Shown here: one piece after another, positions 22,877 through 33,423 of the stretch
Position numbering within the stretch: the first letter of the stretch is position 1
Layout of the letters: each line of letters starts with the position of its first letter
Assembly (NCBI GenBank): GCA_963682055.1
Contig: OY821745.1
Location: forward strand, 27,091,342 to 27,155,341
From: Primula veris
Taxonomy: Eukaryota > Streptophyta > Magnoliopsida > Ericales > Primulaceae
Reading direction: 5' to 3'
DNA: 64,000 nucleotides
Notes under the pieces: model-generated
What the model was told of the DNA's origin: nothing
Database searches by the model: none
Seen by the model: the letters and a program-made list of their open reading frames with translations, nothing else
Program-made: the position numbers and the translations under genes

Positions 22877-24007
22877 TGTTGGCCCGTGTGCGGCTAAACC
22901 TTAGAGGGGGGGTGAATAAGGTTTTTAGCGTTTTTCGCGGAATTAAACTTCTAAGCGTGATTAACAAACCTACTACCTCAATATATATTTTTGCGACAAT
23001 AAATGTGCTATGGAAATATGAATGAATTTAAGCATGCGCACAATCACAAAAATGTAAGTTGTGGAAAGTAAATAGTAAGGGAAAGAAAATGACACCGCGA
23101 TTTATAGAGGTTCGGCAAACGCGCCTACGTCCTCTCATCGGTACTACCGAGTATTTCACTAAAAAACTTCTTTCGGATATTACAATCCTATCGAGCTAAT
23201 CAACCGATTAAGCTCCCCCTCACTTTATGAGTGTCCCGAAATGAAAAGACCTAGAGCTTTTAAGCAACTCGCTTACAAAGCCTCTACCCGATCACTCGCT
23301 CACAAATGAGTTTATAAATTACTCGTTACAATTTTGTTACAATAATGTAACTACACTCACTATTTTATTGCTTCTAAATAAGCTAATTGGTGAGATTGAT
23401 GATGTTTGAGCTTTACTCTCTTTTTCTTCAATTTTCCCTCTTTTGAGTATATACACCAAAATGGTGATATTTTGGGTTTTGTATATAGGGATTGAAGGAT
23501 GATAATTAGTGTGATGATTGGTGAGTTTGGAGAGAGATTTGAAGTGGTATATATAACAGCAAAGTCTGTTTTTCTGGGTTATGACTGTTGAAGATATAAC
23601 AGCTCTTTTCCAGAATAAGCTGAAAATCTGTTTTCGAAAACTGCAGAAAACGATCGGTCGTTTTCTACAGTCGATCGGTCGTTTTACAGAAAACGATCGG
23701 TCGTTTTTATACTGGACTCACTGGAAGAAATTTGACCAAAAACGATCGGTCATTTTTGTCCAGTCGATCGGTCGACTGTAATTCTGGTCCCGTAAATCTT
23801 CGAATGCTCATAACTCCTTCGTTTTAGCTCCGATTTTGGTTCCGCTTGAACCTATGGCTTCGTTATCGAATGCTCTATCATTTAAAGACCTGAAATATAC
23901 GTTTTCTATTTTTGGACAAGACAAGAGTTATATCATCGAAATCGTAAAATCATTAAACGCATAATCGAAGTAATAATCAAAATCATTATTGAACTCTATG
24001 TTCAACA
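22877..24007 (-). repeat. Complete copia LTR flanked by internal sequence on both sides
   Basis: About 1,131 bp with TGTTG...CAACA ends. On the minus strand a purine tract (AAATGGGGGAGA) precedes it and TGGTATCAGAGCC follows. So it serves as 3' LTR for one gag part and 5' LTR for the other. It carries five CGATCGGTC motifs at 23651-23775. Confidence 0.88.
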
Positions 24008-24008
24008 A

Positions 24009-24020
24009 TCTCCCCCATTT
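24009..24020 (-). other. Copia polypurine tract
   Basis: AAATGGGGGAGA on the minus strand ending one base before the LTR; a second similar tract (GGGGGAGA) lies about 100 bp further right. Confidence 0.8.
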
Positions 24021-24297
24021 TGATTATGACAAACTAATGATGATTTTACAAGATACAAGAAAAATATCTCCTCCATTTTAACAAAACGCATTACACCAAA
24101 TTATATCATTTTTCTCCCCCTTTGGCATTATCAAAATGCAATCAATAATAAAAAATATGGGGTTATGTGAAGGGTTTTTAAAGAAAAACCAAAACATGAA
24201 AAATGTAAATATGATGCATATACCCGACCTAACTAATCACATATATGTAGATAATAAAGGTTAGAGTATACCAAATATGTGATGTTGGGTCCGCTCG

Positions 24298-26100
24298 CTA
24301 ATGACATTTGCATTGAGCGTTTCCGAGTCCAAATAGGTGGTACCATTTGTTGGTATGCCTTCCACCTTTGTCGATTAATGGCACCTCATTCTTGACGGTG
24401 GAGTCGATCTTCTTGACTTCCACGACTTTTGCCGGTGTTGCCAACCATTTGTTGATTTTCTCCTTTTGGATGGAGATACCTACAACACAAGTTTTGTCCT
24501 TTGGTACCCAATTTCTTTTGGGTCCGACATTGTTAGTGGCTCGGGTCTTTACTACCCATTTCAAATCGCTTCTACTAACTTGAAAGAGATAAGGGCATCT
24601 CGAAGAAATATGCTCATTTCTACTACAATGCACACAATGCTTAGACTTTTTAGTATAACGAGAGTTATACGAAGTTTTGGAAAGGGTTTTTGGAGTATCC
24701 AATTTGGTTTTAAAACCTAACCCTTTTCTATCATTAAAAGATTTTTGAAAAATCTTGGAAGTACTCCCTTTTGCAAAAACAACCTCTTGTTTAGGTGGAA
24801 TAGGAGTTGTAGAAATATTAGAGGTTTTAACGAAGCGGGTTTTGTTTGAAGTAGAACCAATGCAATCAAAACCTAAACCGCTCTTATCATTGAAATCTTT
24901 TTGACAACTCAAAATGTTATCTAAAACGGTTTTACCTTTAGAAAACTTTGAAATTGTTAAATTAAGTTTTTCAATGGAAATGACAAGCTCATTGTTTTTG
25001 GTTTTCAAAGTTTCATTCTCGGTTTCTAAAACCTTGACTTTGTCATTTAAGTTAAAAGCATGAGAAATCAAAACCTTGTTTTTGCTTTTAACTTTATCGA
25101 AAGCATCCTTTAACTCTTCAAAATTTTCTAATAAATCGCAATCTAAAGAAGATGGTTTTGAAAGAGTTTTAGCAAGTCTAGACATCTCATTTTTAAGAAA
25201 ATTGATCTCGGTTTGTAAAGACTCGTTTTGAATAATGAGATTATTGTTTTTATCTTTCAAGTCTTCCTTTTCGTCATCTATATCACTTAAAGAAAATGAC
25301 GATTTCGGAATAGACTCATTTTCATTTTTATCTCTTGTCAAGGATCTTATTTCTTCATTGAGAGAAGAATTTATCCTTTTAAGAGATTTAACCTTCTCTA
25401 CAAGCTTAGGAAGTTTTTCGGAATAGATTCCACACATATGAATTAATTCATCATGGGAAAAATCTTTTACCTCATCGTTGTCACTTTCGCTTGAGGAAGA
25501 GAGGTTTTGTTCATGGTCGTCTTCCATGGCCATATAGCAACCAAGGTGAGCGACTTCATCTTGGTCGGAGCTATCGCTAGAGCTTGAAGCGGATATTTTC
25601 TTCTTGCCTTTGCTCTTGCGATTCTTGGCGCAATCTCTCGCCATGTGTCCTTCCTTGTCACAAGTATAGCAAACAAAATTGTTAGAATAAATTGAATTAT
25701 TTGACGATTTACCTTTATGTTTGCGTTGGTCTTTTAGCTTGAGTATTTCCTTGACGATTCGAATGATTTGCATTGAATCTTTGTCGTCCTTGGATAGCTC
25801 ATCGCTTTCGTCACAAGTTGTTCCTTTGAAAGCTATCTCCCTCTTTTTCGAGATTGGCTTGTGACTATTAAGGGTGATCTCGTGAGTAATGAGTGAACCC
25901 GTCAATGCCAGACACAACTTTTCCAATGGTAGGTAACGTGTTTTGGCTTCGACCAGAGTCTTGCTAACGAAGTAGATCGGGAATTGTTCGCGACCTTCTT
26001 CCCTTAGGATAACTGCGCTCACAGTTGTAGTGGAAACTGCCAGGTAGCATGCCAGAACGTCTCCTTTGTTCGGCCTTACTAGCAGTGGCAGTGTCCTCAA
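24298..26100 (-). pseudogene. In-frame fusion: gypsy RNase H start plus copia gag C-terminal part
   Basis: Residues 1 to about 65 are the end of gypsy RT and beginning of RNase H (GDVLACYLAVSTTTVSAVI, PIYFVSKTLVEAKTRYLPLEK). At ALTGSLITHEI the frame passes without interruption into copia gag: two CCHC knuckles (CYTCDKEGHMARDC and CVHCSRNEHISSRC), a Ser/Asp-rich acidic zone and a long coiled coil. The total of 600 residues is open. It stops at 24298, just before where a copia protease would begin. Upstream in-frame TAG at 26143 separates it from the E3 RT. Whether the fusion is ever translated is unknown. Confidence 0.85.
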
Positions 26101-26142
26101 GTACTCTTTGAGATTGTTGAATGAAGCCTCACATTCCGGGTC

Positions 26143-27684
26143 CTAGACGAATTGTCTATCCTTCTTGAGTGATTCAAAAAATGGCCGTCCCTTGTCTGCG
26201 GATCGGCTAATGAACCTGCTCAACGCTGCCATCATTCCCGTGAGCTCTTGTACCTGTTTCTTATTCTTGGGCGCTGCTAGGTTCCATAGAGCCGTTATTT
26301 GATCGGGATTAGCCTCTATTCCTCGTCGGCTAACCATATGCCCCAAGAATTTCCCTTTGCTGATGCCAAATGCACACTTGCTTGCGTTGAGCTTTAGTTT
26401 GTGCTCGCCCAACATTTGGAAGACATCCCTGATATCTTGAAGGTGGAATGTGGCTCTTTCTCTTTTGACGCCCATGTCGTCTATGTATACCTCCATCGTC
26501 TTCCCTATATGATCTCGACATACCCTTGTTATCATCCTCTGGTATGTTGCTCCTGCATTGCGTAGGCCGAACGACATTACCGTATAGCAATAATTTCCCA
26601 AAGGCGATATAAACGAAGTCTTTTCTTGATCTTCGCGGGCGAGGGAAATTTGATGGTATCCTGAGTACGCATCAAGGAAGGTCATCCGTTCTGCTCCCGC
26701 AGTTGCGTCCACCAGTTGATCGATCCTTGGAAGGGGAAAGTGGTCCCTCGGGCAGGCTTTGTTGAGATTGGTGAAGTCTATGCAGACTCTGTCCTTCCCG
26801 TTTTTCTTAGGGACGACGACCGGGTTGGACAACCATTTTGGATAGTAAACCTCCCTTATGGCTCCAGCCTCCAATAGCTTTTGTACTTCAGCGATTATAG
26901 CTGCTCTGTGCTGTACAGACACTTTCCTGCTCCTCTGTGCTATCGGCTTGTACTCGGCATTTACACTTAGGTGGTGGCATGCTGTATTGGGGTCTAGGCC
27001 CGGCATGTCTTTAGGACTCCAGGCGAATTTATCAATGTTGTTGAGAAGGAATGCTTTCAACTCCTCGGATTCCTGTTTTGGAAGGTTATTGCCGAGGAGG
27101 AAGTAGTGCTCCTCGTCCAAATCAGGAATATACACCTTCCTAAGTGTCTCTCCTACTTGTTCTTCGACCACCCTTTCGGTTTTGGATATTTGGTTGATCA
27201 GCTTCTTTGTGCTGTTGGGTTGTTCCACATTGCTTCGTTGTTTTTGGAGAGTCGCGGTGATGTCTTCGCAGCGTCTTGAGTCTTCTCGACATCCTCTGGC
27301 TGTCTCGATCTCTCCCCTATCATTTGGGTATTTGACCTTTTGGTGATAGGTCGAGGGTATGGCCTTCATGGCATGTAACCAGGGTCGGCCTAATATTGCG
27401 TTGTGACCGGACTGGTCGTTGACCACTAAGAACTCCACGGGAACCGACACGGACCCGGTTGTGACACTGAGGACGATCTTACCCAATGGTTTAGTCGTTT
27501 CAAAGATGAATCCGATCAGTGTGACATCGGTAGGCTGTAGATCTTGCAGCTTGAGTTCCATCTTGTCGAAGAGCTCCCTGTACATGATATCACAAGAGGC
27601 TCCTTGGTCGACAAGTACCCTGCTGACCGTGTCTAGGCCGATTTGAACACGGAGGTTAATGGCGTCTCCGTAGGGGTAAATCAC
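26143..27684 (-). pseudogene. E3 protease and reverse transcriptase
   Basis: 513 open codons. Aspartic protease site VDQGASCDIMY near residue 27; RT from about residue 250 with VPKKNGKDRVCIDFTNLN, FPLPRIDQLVD, FLDAYSGYHQI and the catalytic YIDDM. The frame is the same as gag upstream and RNase H downstream, but broken by stops: TAA at 27898 and TGA near 27866 upstream and TAG at 26143 downstream, where a Trp is expected (FVWDPEC). Confidence 0.88.
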
Positions 27685-27897
27685 CCCTTCTTCGTCGAGA
27701 TCCGAGAAAGAAATGGGCAGATGTCGTCGTGGTGTGCATTGTCGTTTAGAGGTCGACGCCTGTGATGCCTTGGCTACTTGGCCAAAGTGGGCCAGCTGCC
27801 ATTGTCGCGATCGTTCCCCGCCTGGGCCCTTGGGTCGCGATATATGAACGACGTTGATCGTTTTGCCTTGTCAGTTGTCGGATCCCTCGATGGCCGG

Positions 27898-28932
27898 TTA
27901 TTTGCCTTTATTCCCAGCTCCTTTGATGTACTTGGCTAGGTATCCTGCATCGCCCCACTGGTTCATTCTCCATCGCAGGTTACGGCAATGCTCAGTGAGA
28001 TGGCCGTGATCCTCCTGATAGGCGCAGAAGAGCTTGGAATCTCTCTGATTGGGGGGAGATTGTGGTCGGGAATACCAACTTTCCCTGCATATATCCTTGA
28101 GGATATCTTCAGCAGATAGGTTGAAAGTGTATCGCAGCTCGACCGGTCCGAAAGTGTTTCGGTGTTCCCTCTCTTGGGGCCGACCTTGTTGAAACGGCTT
28201 GGGTGGCATCGGGTAGGTGAGATGGAGCGGTTTATGTTCGTTTGTCGGTGTTAGGTATGCGATCTGGAGCGGTTTGGGCTCTAGTGCTCGTGGTCGCTCT
28301 ACCCTGCTATGGACCTCGGGATCTTTGCCCTTTCTGGTCGGTTGGAAAGCTTCTCCCTGGTTATTCCTAACTCTTTTGCGACCCACCTGTGCCTCGCGGA
28401 CCGACTCTCTTCTTGGTAGAGTTCGGTTGAGGAAACGCAGTTCGTCGTTTTTATCGGTGAGGTGGGTACAATAGGCTAGCAGGGAATCAGTGGTCGGGAA
28501 GTTTTTGCCTATGAACTTCCTTCTCGCCCAATAGCCATTAGGGATGGAGTTGATAAAGTTTTGGATGGCTATATTATTGGCATATCGTGGAATCTGGTTT
28601 GCTACGTCGAAAAAACGTATGCAGTAATCATTGAGCCTTTCATTTGGCATCATCGTCATTTTAAGAAGGGTTTCGATGCTAACCTTCTTTTTCCGATGAG
28701 CAGCGTATCGGGTGGAGTACGCCCTTAGCAGTTCTGCCCAGTCTCTAATAGAGCCCTGTGGTAAGTTGTGATACCATGACGAAGCCTCTTGACCCAAGCT
28801 GTTTTTGAAAAATTTGCACATCAGTGCATGGTCATCACTCCACAGTTCCATCTTCGTCTTGTAGTGCCTCAGATAGTCGATAGGGCAACTCTTTCCATCA
28901 TAGAGCCTGAATTCGGGGATGACGAACCCCAT
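27898..28932 (-). pseudogene. E3 gag, central and C-terminal part
   Basis: 344 codons with the Retrotrans_gag core (FFKNSLGQEASSWYHNL, LLKMTMMPNERLNDYCIRFF) and a degenerate zinc-knuckle-like CAYQEDHGHLTEHC. Same frame as the N-terminal part, from which it is separated by a TAG at 29041. Confidence 0.85.
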
Positions 28933-29040
28933 AGGATTGCGGTACCGCGTGATCTGTTCGGTACATGGGGTTTCTTGGCATACGTTCCAAGCCTGTTGAA
29001 ACGCGTCATCCGTGACTTGGTAGGGGGGAGGGTATCCTCC

Positions 29041-29829
29041 CTAATGTGGTGGTGGGCCATATCCTTCCCCGATCCTGTATTCTGGATATCTATCGTCCTT
29101 CGTATTTGTGTGGACACGTTCCATATGAGTGTTCGGATGGACGATAGTTATTGGGACATTGCCCCCTTGGTGGGGCACTCTTGTATCGGGTCGCCGACCC
29201 GCTGCCTCCAGGGCGGCCCTGTAGGCAGAATCTTCCACTTCATGGCGTGGGTCTTTGTCGGGTTGGATAACTGGCAATACGATGCCGGTCGCTGTCATGG
29301 CCGTCATGCATGCCGCCAGCTGAGCTTGTAGCTGGGCGTAGTTCCTTTCATCGGCTAACGGAACAACGTGTTGTACCTCCACCGTGGGTGGTGTAATCAT
29401 CCTCGGAGGATTAGTTGGTAGTCGGGGCAACTGTCCGAGTACATGATCCTCGGGCATGCCAAACTGATGAGCTTCGTCCGTTTGTAAATGAGCACCGGAG
29501 TTGACCGAGGCTGTAGGCAAATGGACTCTTGAGCTCGGCCCTGCCTGGGACCCGGGTAAGCGTCTTCGTGCACGCCTTAATACGGGCACGTCTTGTTCGT
29601 CCTCCGAGGACGAAGGGTGTTCGTCGACAATCCCTTCAATGAAATGTTGGGGTGGTTCGACCGGTTGTTCTTGGTTGATGTAGGAGGTTGTTGGTTGGTT
29701 TCCGGATTGGATAGCTTCATATCTGTCGCGGATGGCGAGTAGATCGTCGAGGTCTTGTTGGCTAATTTGCGCGTTTTGGTTATTGGTTTCTATTATCTCG
29801 GGATGGGTTTCCTCTACATTGGTCACCAT
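29041..29829 (-). pseudogene. E3 gag, N-terminal part
   Basis: 262 codons from MVTNVEETHPE, 60 bp after the PBS. Low-complexity, Pro/Gln/Arg-rich, as usual for Tat gag N-termini. Ends at an in-frame TAG (29041-29043) where CAG is likely ancestral; the frame then continues GGYPPPYQVTDDAFQQ. Confidence 0.8.
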
Positions 29830-29888
29830 TGTCGCTCGTCTGGCAGAGTATTGGTATTCGAATTCTAAACTAGTTGGGAACTAGATGA

Positions 29889-29906
29889 TTCCCGGAGACG
29901 GCGCCA
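29889..29906 (-). other. Primer binding site of E3
   Basis: Minus-strand TGGCGCCGTCTCCGGGAA two bases inside the 5' LTR. It fits plant tRNA-Asp at the first nine bases and again at CCGGG. Confidence 0.75.
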
Positions 29907-29908
29907 TT

Positions 29909-30479
29909 TGATAAAGCCATAACTTTGGTCGGTCGCGTTAGGCTTTTCAACAATAATATAATAGTAAATCAACTGTAAATAATGACACTTCCTGCTCTTT
30001 ATTATTGCTCGGATTGTTATCCTTATTCGGAATATTACACTTGCTCGGATTAGTATCTCTATTTTACAATGGTGCTCGATTTGACTATTTGATCTCTCTT
30101 CTTGGACTTTCTCCCCTTTTATTCGGTGCTCGGCTTTATCTCTGCTCGGTTTATTTCTCGACGTGATATGATTTGGTTAGTTTCTCTCTTTTCTTAACTT
30201 CTCTCTATATTTTTTGGATAGATTTTCTGGTCCATTTCTAGGAGGGGTAGTTGGCTATTTATAGGCAACTATGACTTCTTGGATGTTGACAAATGTCTTC
30301 ATCTCAGGGGGTTTTTCAGACATGGGTCCCCAGTTGAGTGGGGTTGGGCTTTTAATAATAGTACCTCATTTTCCTATAAAAGGCATAAAATAACCCATTT
30401 AAGCGTTGGATACCCATTTATAAAATGGGCTGATTATTATCCGAATAGAATATTCGGGTCCAATTTGTATGTTCTATCA
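29909..30479 (-). repeat. 5' LTR of E3
   Basis: 571 bp copy of the left LTR. A minus-strand TATAAATA box at 30256-30263 would drive genomic RNA leftwards. Followed on its right by the agttc duplication. Confidence 0.95.
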
Positions 30480-31320
30480 AGTTCAATCTTGTAAATGTTG
30501 AATAACAAAAAATGTTGAATAACGAAAAAAACAAATTGTATATGTCGTTGGACTTGGACCGACTTTACCTTGTTTTCTTAATTAAACATTTTATTCTTAT
30601 CCAAAAAATTTACATATAAGAGTTTCTATTTATTTACAACTTGCTAAAAATTAAATTAACCAGAAGAATATACTCTTATAGTATATTTTTTAAAATTAAC
30701 CAAATAAACAATTAATTCCAAAAGGTTATAGAAAGATGAAAATATTTTTAAGGAAAATAAATAATTCACAAAAGGATAACATTGTTGACTTTTAAAAAGA
30801 TCAGAAAAAAACAATATTTATTAACGAAAATATTAATGTATAACTAGTTACCCTAACGATACCAAAAAGTGTACTTAGGCTTCTCACTTTCAATTAAAAT
30901 CGGACGTAACCAAGATATAATGGAAGATGCACCATGATGGTCGTAAATATTGTTAACGACCAATGGCTAGTTTACTCATGCAATTGGCTGAGGTGATGAG
31001 TGATTTCGAGAAGCGATGAGCGGCATTAGTATAAAGTTTATAAGACTATGTAGGTTATGCACTTCCATAGCCAACGTGGGCAAACTAATTCTGTCACCTA
31101 CAAAACTTAGGAACCATTGCTATATAATTAACCCAAATATTTGTGATAACCTATAATACGTACATAGAATAGCACGAGTATACAAAATGAATGATTTATT
31201 AGAAGTTAATTACGCTTTATTACGTACCAGATCATAAGTTCTTTTGTCCAAGAATGCCAAAGACAAAAACCCTTTCTACAAGTTACCCCCCTCAGACAAG
31301 TTGATCATTCCTTAACTAAA
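30480..31320. other. AT-rich DNA between E3 and the solo LTR
   Basis: No gene. Sequence near 31240-31310 (ttttgtccaagaatgcc ... agttacccccctca) resembles DNA upstream of OMA1 copy 3 at 39190-39250, so this is the remaining promoter side of OMA1 copy 1. Confidence 0.55.
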
Positions 31321-33423
31321 TGTAAAATCCCGTATTTTACATTTATTTTATTCTGGCAGGACGTGTTAATTTTATAAACTTATAGATCAGGATTAGTTTT
31401 TTTGTAAAAAATAGAGGACCGAAAAGGTTGTTTACTAAGTGCTAGTAATGACATAAGAACACTCTTAATTAATTTGGATATACACATTGATTTGTATGTA
31501 GTCACGTTTTCATTTATTTCTCCCTCCATGTTATACGTATTAGTCAGAAATATATGATTATGTAATTTAACTCCCGAAGGAATAGGTTATTAGTATTAAT
31601 CAGTTTTAGGAGTTTTGAAATTTAATATTCGTTGTAATATTTATGAATGTTATACGTATTAGTCAGAAATATATGATTATGTAATTTAACTCCCGAAGGA
31701 ATAGGTTATTAGTATTAATCAGTTTTAGGAGTTTTGAAATTTAATATTCGTTGTAATATTTATGATGTAAGTTACGGAATTTTAAGTTATGATTAATAAG
31801 TGGCTTTGATTTTGTTTAAATGTGAATTTTATGTCATTGTCAATAAATTGTGAAAACAATACTATCCGTATGTTTCATATGAATTAGTACTTGTTAATGA
31901 ATTAGTACTGTTAAGTTTTATATGAATGGTTAATTGTATCAGTTATGAATATTTTACTAAGCAGATAGTTGGTTTTGTAACATAAACATATAATTGGTAA
32001 TAATTATGAATTAATGTTAGTTTAACTAGGAGTTATGTTTTTATTACATTTATATGGAAGAGTTTTATTGCTTTACTACAAATACACACATACATATTAG
32101 ATAACAGAGAGTTTGAAACGGAAATAATAAATTTCCATAGTATAAATGTGAATTGCTAGTCATATTCAAGTCTCTGCTAAGTCACTTCCAGCCCCATTTT
32201 TTTAATGTTAATTCATACATATGATACATTCACGTATACAGAGATAGAAACCTAATGAGATTATATATATATATATATATATATATAACGTTAGGAGATG
32301 CCTACTGAGAGGGACGCCAAGGAAGGATTTAATGAGAAGTCGGGTTGTAAGTCTTGTTAACAGTTTTCCAGTAGCGTATCCGTAGTAGTAAAGTTTTTCG
32401 GTTATTCCGAGTCTGAATCAGGTGAGTGAGTTTTGTCTTTTTACTACAAAGTATCCCATTGCATTTTTACGACAAAGTAATTACAGATTTTTAGTGATTA
32501 TTCACAAAACAATATTATTATATAAGTATATTTATATTAAATGTTGAAAGAAAGAAAGAAAGAAAGTTAATTTTATGAAGTGAAATTTTATATTAAAGAC
32601 AGTTTTATGTTATGGTGCGCTTATAATTTTGTATTGGTATCATGAGAGAGAAGTCCAACAGAGATTCCTCCAAGCCCATCAGTGGGGTGACGTTGACAAC
32701 TAAAGAAATGAGTTTAGTTCTCAACGGTTGACTTAGCGATTGTACATAGCTTCGTCAACCGGAACGTTTTAAGGAATAGACTCAGCCGTCATGCCGTGGT
32801 GACCTTAATTACGTAGTGCACGTATGGTTTATACACCTGATAAAAAGATCGACGTTAAAGTGATTGAGTAAGTCAATCGAGCTTGTTACCGTAACATAAT
32901 ACTTTCATATTTGCAAACACCAAAATAAGAAAGAAGAAAGAGATTATTTATATTTCATTCAATTTGTTCAAGTGATTTCTAAAGAATTGCATTGAGAATT
33001 TTACTTAAAATAAAGCATTTAATTTGAAAGAAAAGATAAGAAAAAATCTTATTTATGTCCCTTATATTATATTGTAAGTCATTTTCTCTCATTGAGCTCG
33101 TTTAGCTCACCCCTCCCTTTTAAAATGTTTTTCAGGTAAGCGATCGGCTATTTAGATTTGAAGTCGACTAGTTGGGACCAGACAGACCTTATAGAAGTTT
33201 AAGTTAGATTTTCCGCTGCGATGTAATTTTTCTTTATCTTATATGATGTTTAATTACTTAGTAAGGACCGTAGTTAAAATTGTTATTAATGAAGGTACAT
33301 AATTTTGGATATATTTAATTATTCTACTATTTCTTAATATTTGTAAATTAGGCTTTGTCTAGCACGTGTCGTCATACGTGTTATTCGGTCGTGTGACTCC
33401 CAAATTAGATCAGGGATGTTACA
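31321..33423. repeat. Probable solo LTR (about 2.1 kb) replacing the 5' end of OMA1 copy 1
   Basis: Starts TGTAAAATCCC and ends GGGATGTTACA; the ends are imperfect inverted repeats of each other (9 of 11). Homology to OMA1 copy 3 stops at its left edge and resumes at 33424 immediately at its right edge. No matching five-base duplication (ctaaa left, gtgac right), and about 245 bp of copy-3-equivalent sequence including the start codon is missing. Contains the 119-bp duplication at 31528 and an (AT)n tract at 32260-32287. No internal retrotransposon genes. Confidence 0.55.
31528..31765. repeat. 119-bp perfect tandem duplication
   Basis: Two essentially identical units, 31528-31646 and 31647-31765, starting atgttatacgtattagtcag. 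Confidence 0.92.

Larger units (their letters stand above)
22207..25905 (-). mobile_element. Copia-derived, circularly permuted TR-GAG-like block inside E3
   Basis: Read on the minus strand: middle and end of a copia gag (25905-24298), 3' untranslated region, polypurine tract (24009-24020), complete LTR (24007-22877), PBS (22874-22862), then the N-terminus of the same type of gag (22814-22207). The gag breaks exactly where the two pieces would join: the left piece ends QELT and the right begins TGSLITHE. GTCAA (minus TTGAC) lies at both seams (22207-22211, 25901-25905). No copia pol is present, as in non-autonomous gag-only elements. The order equals a one-LTR circle opened in gag, or one period of a tandem array. 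Confidence 0.85.
18431..30479 (-). mobile_element. E3: chimeric Tat-type Ty3/gypsy retrotransposon with copia segment
   Basis: LTRs 18431-19001 (3') and 29909-30479 (5'), both 571 bp, TG...CA, with five-base duplication agttc at 18426-18430 and 30480-30484. I count about 17 mismatches between LTRs by eye (about 3%). Order on the minus strand: 5' LTR, PBS, gag, protease, RT, start of RNase H, then a copia-derived block (about 25905-22207), then the gypsy 3' region with four plus-strand mini-ORFs, then 3' LTR. The remainder of RNase H, the integrase and any 3' array expected from E2 are missing. The outer duplication shows the composite integrated by a normal retrotransposon route, or was modified after integration; the sequence alone does not say which. 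Confidence 0.93.

Noticed and set aside
23581..23781. Plus-strand ORF with repeated IGRF residues
   Set aside because: Translation of the CGATCGGTC motif cluster in the copia LTR, not a protein gene.
23640..23790. Possible CRISPR-like spaced repeat
   Set aside because: Repeats are short, irregularly spaced and within an LTR of a plant genome; no array structure.
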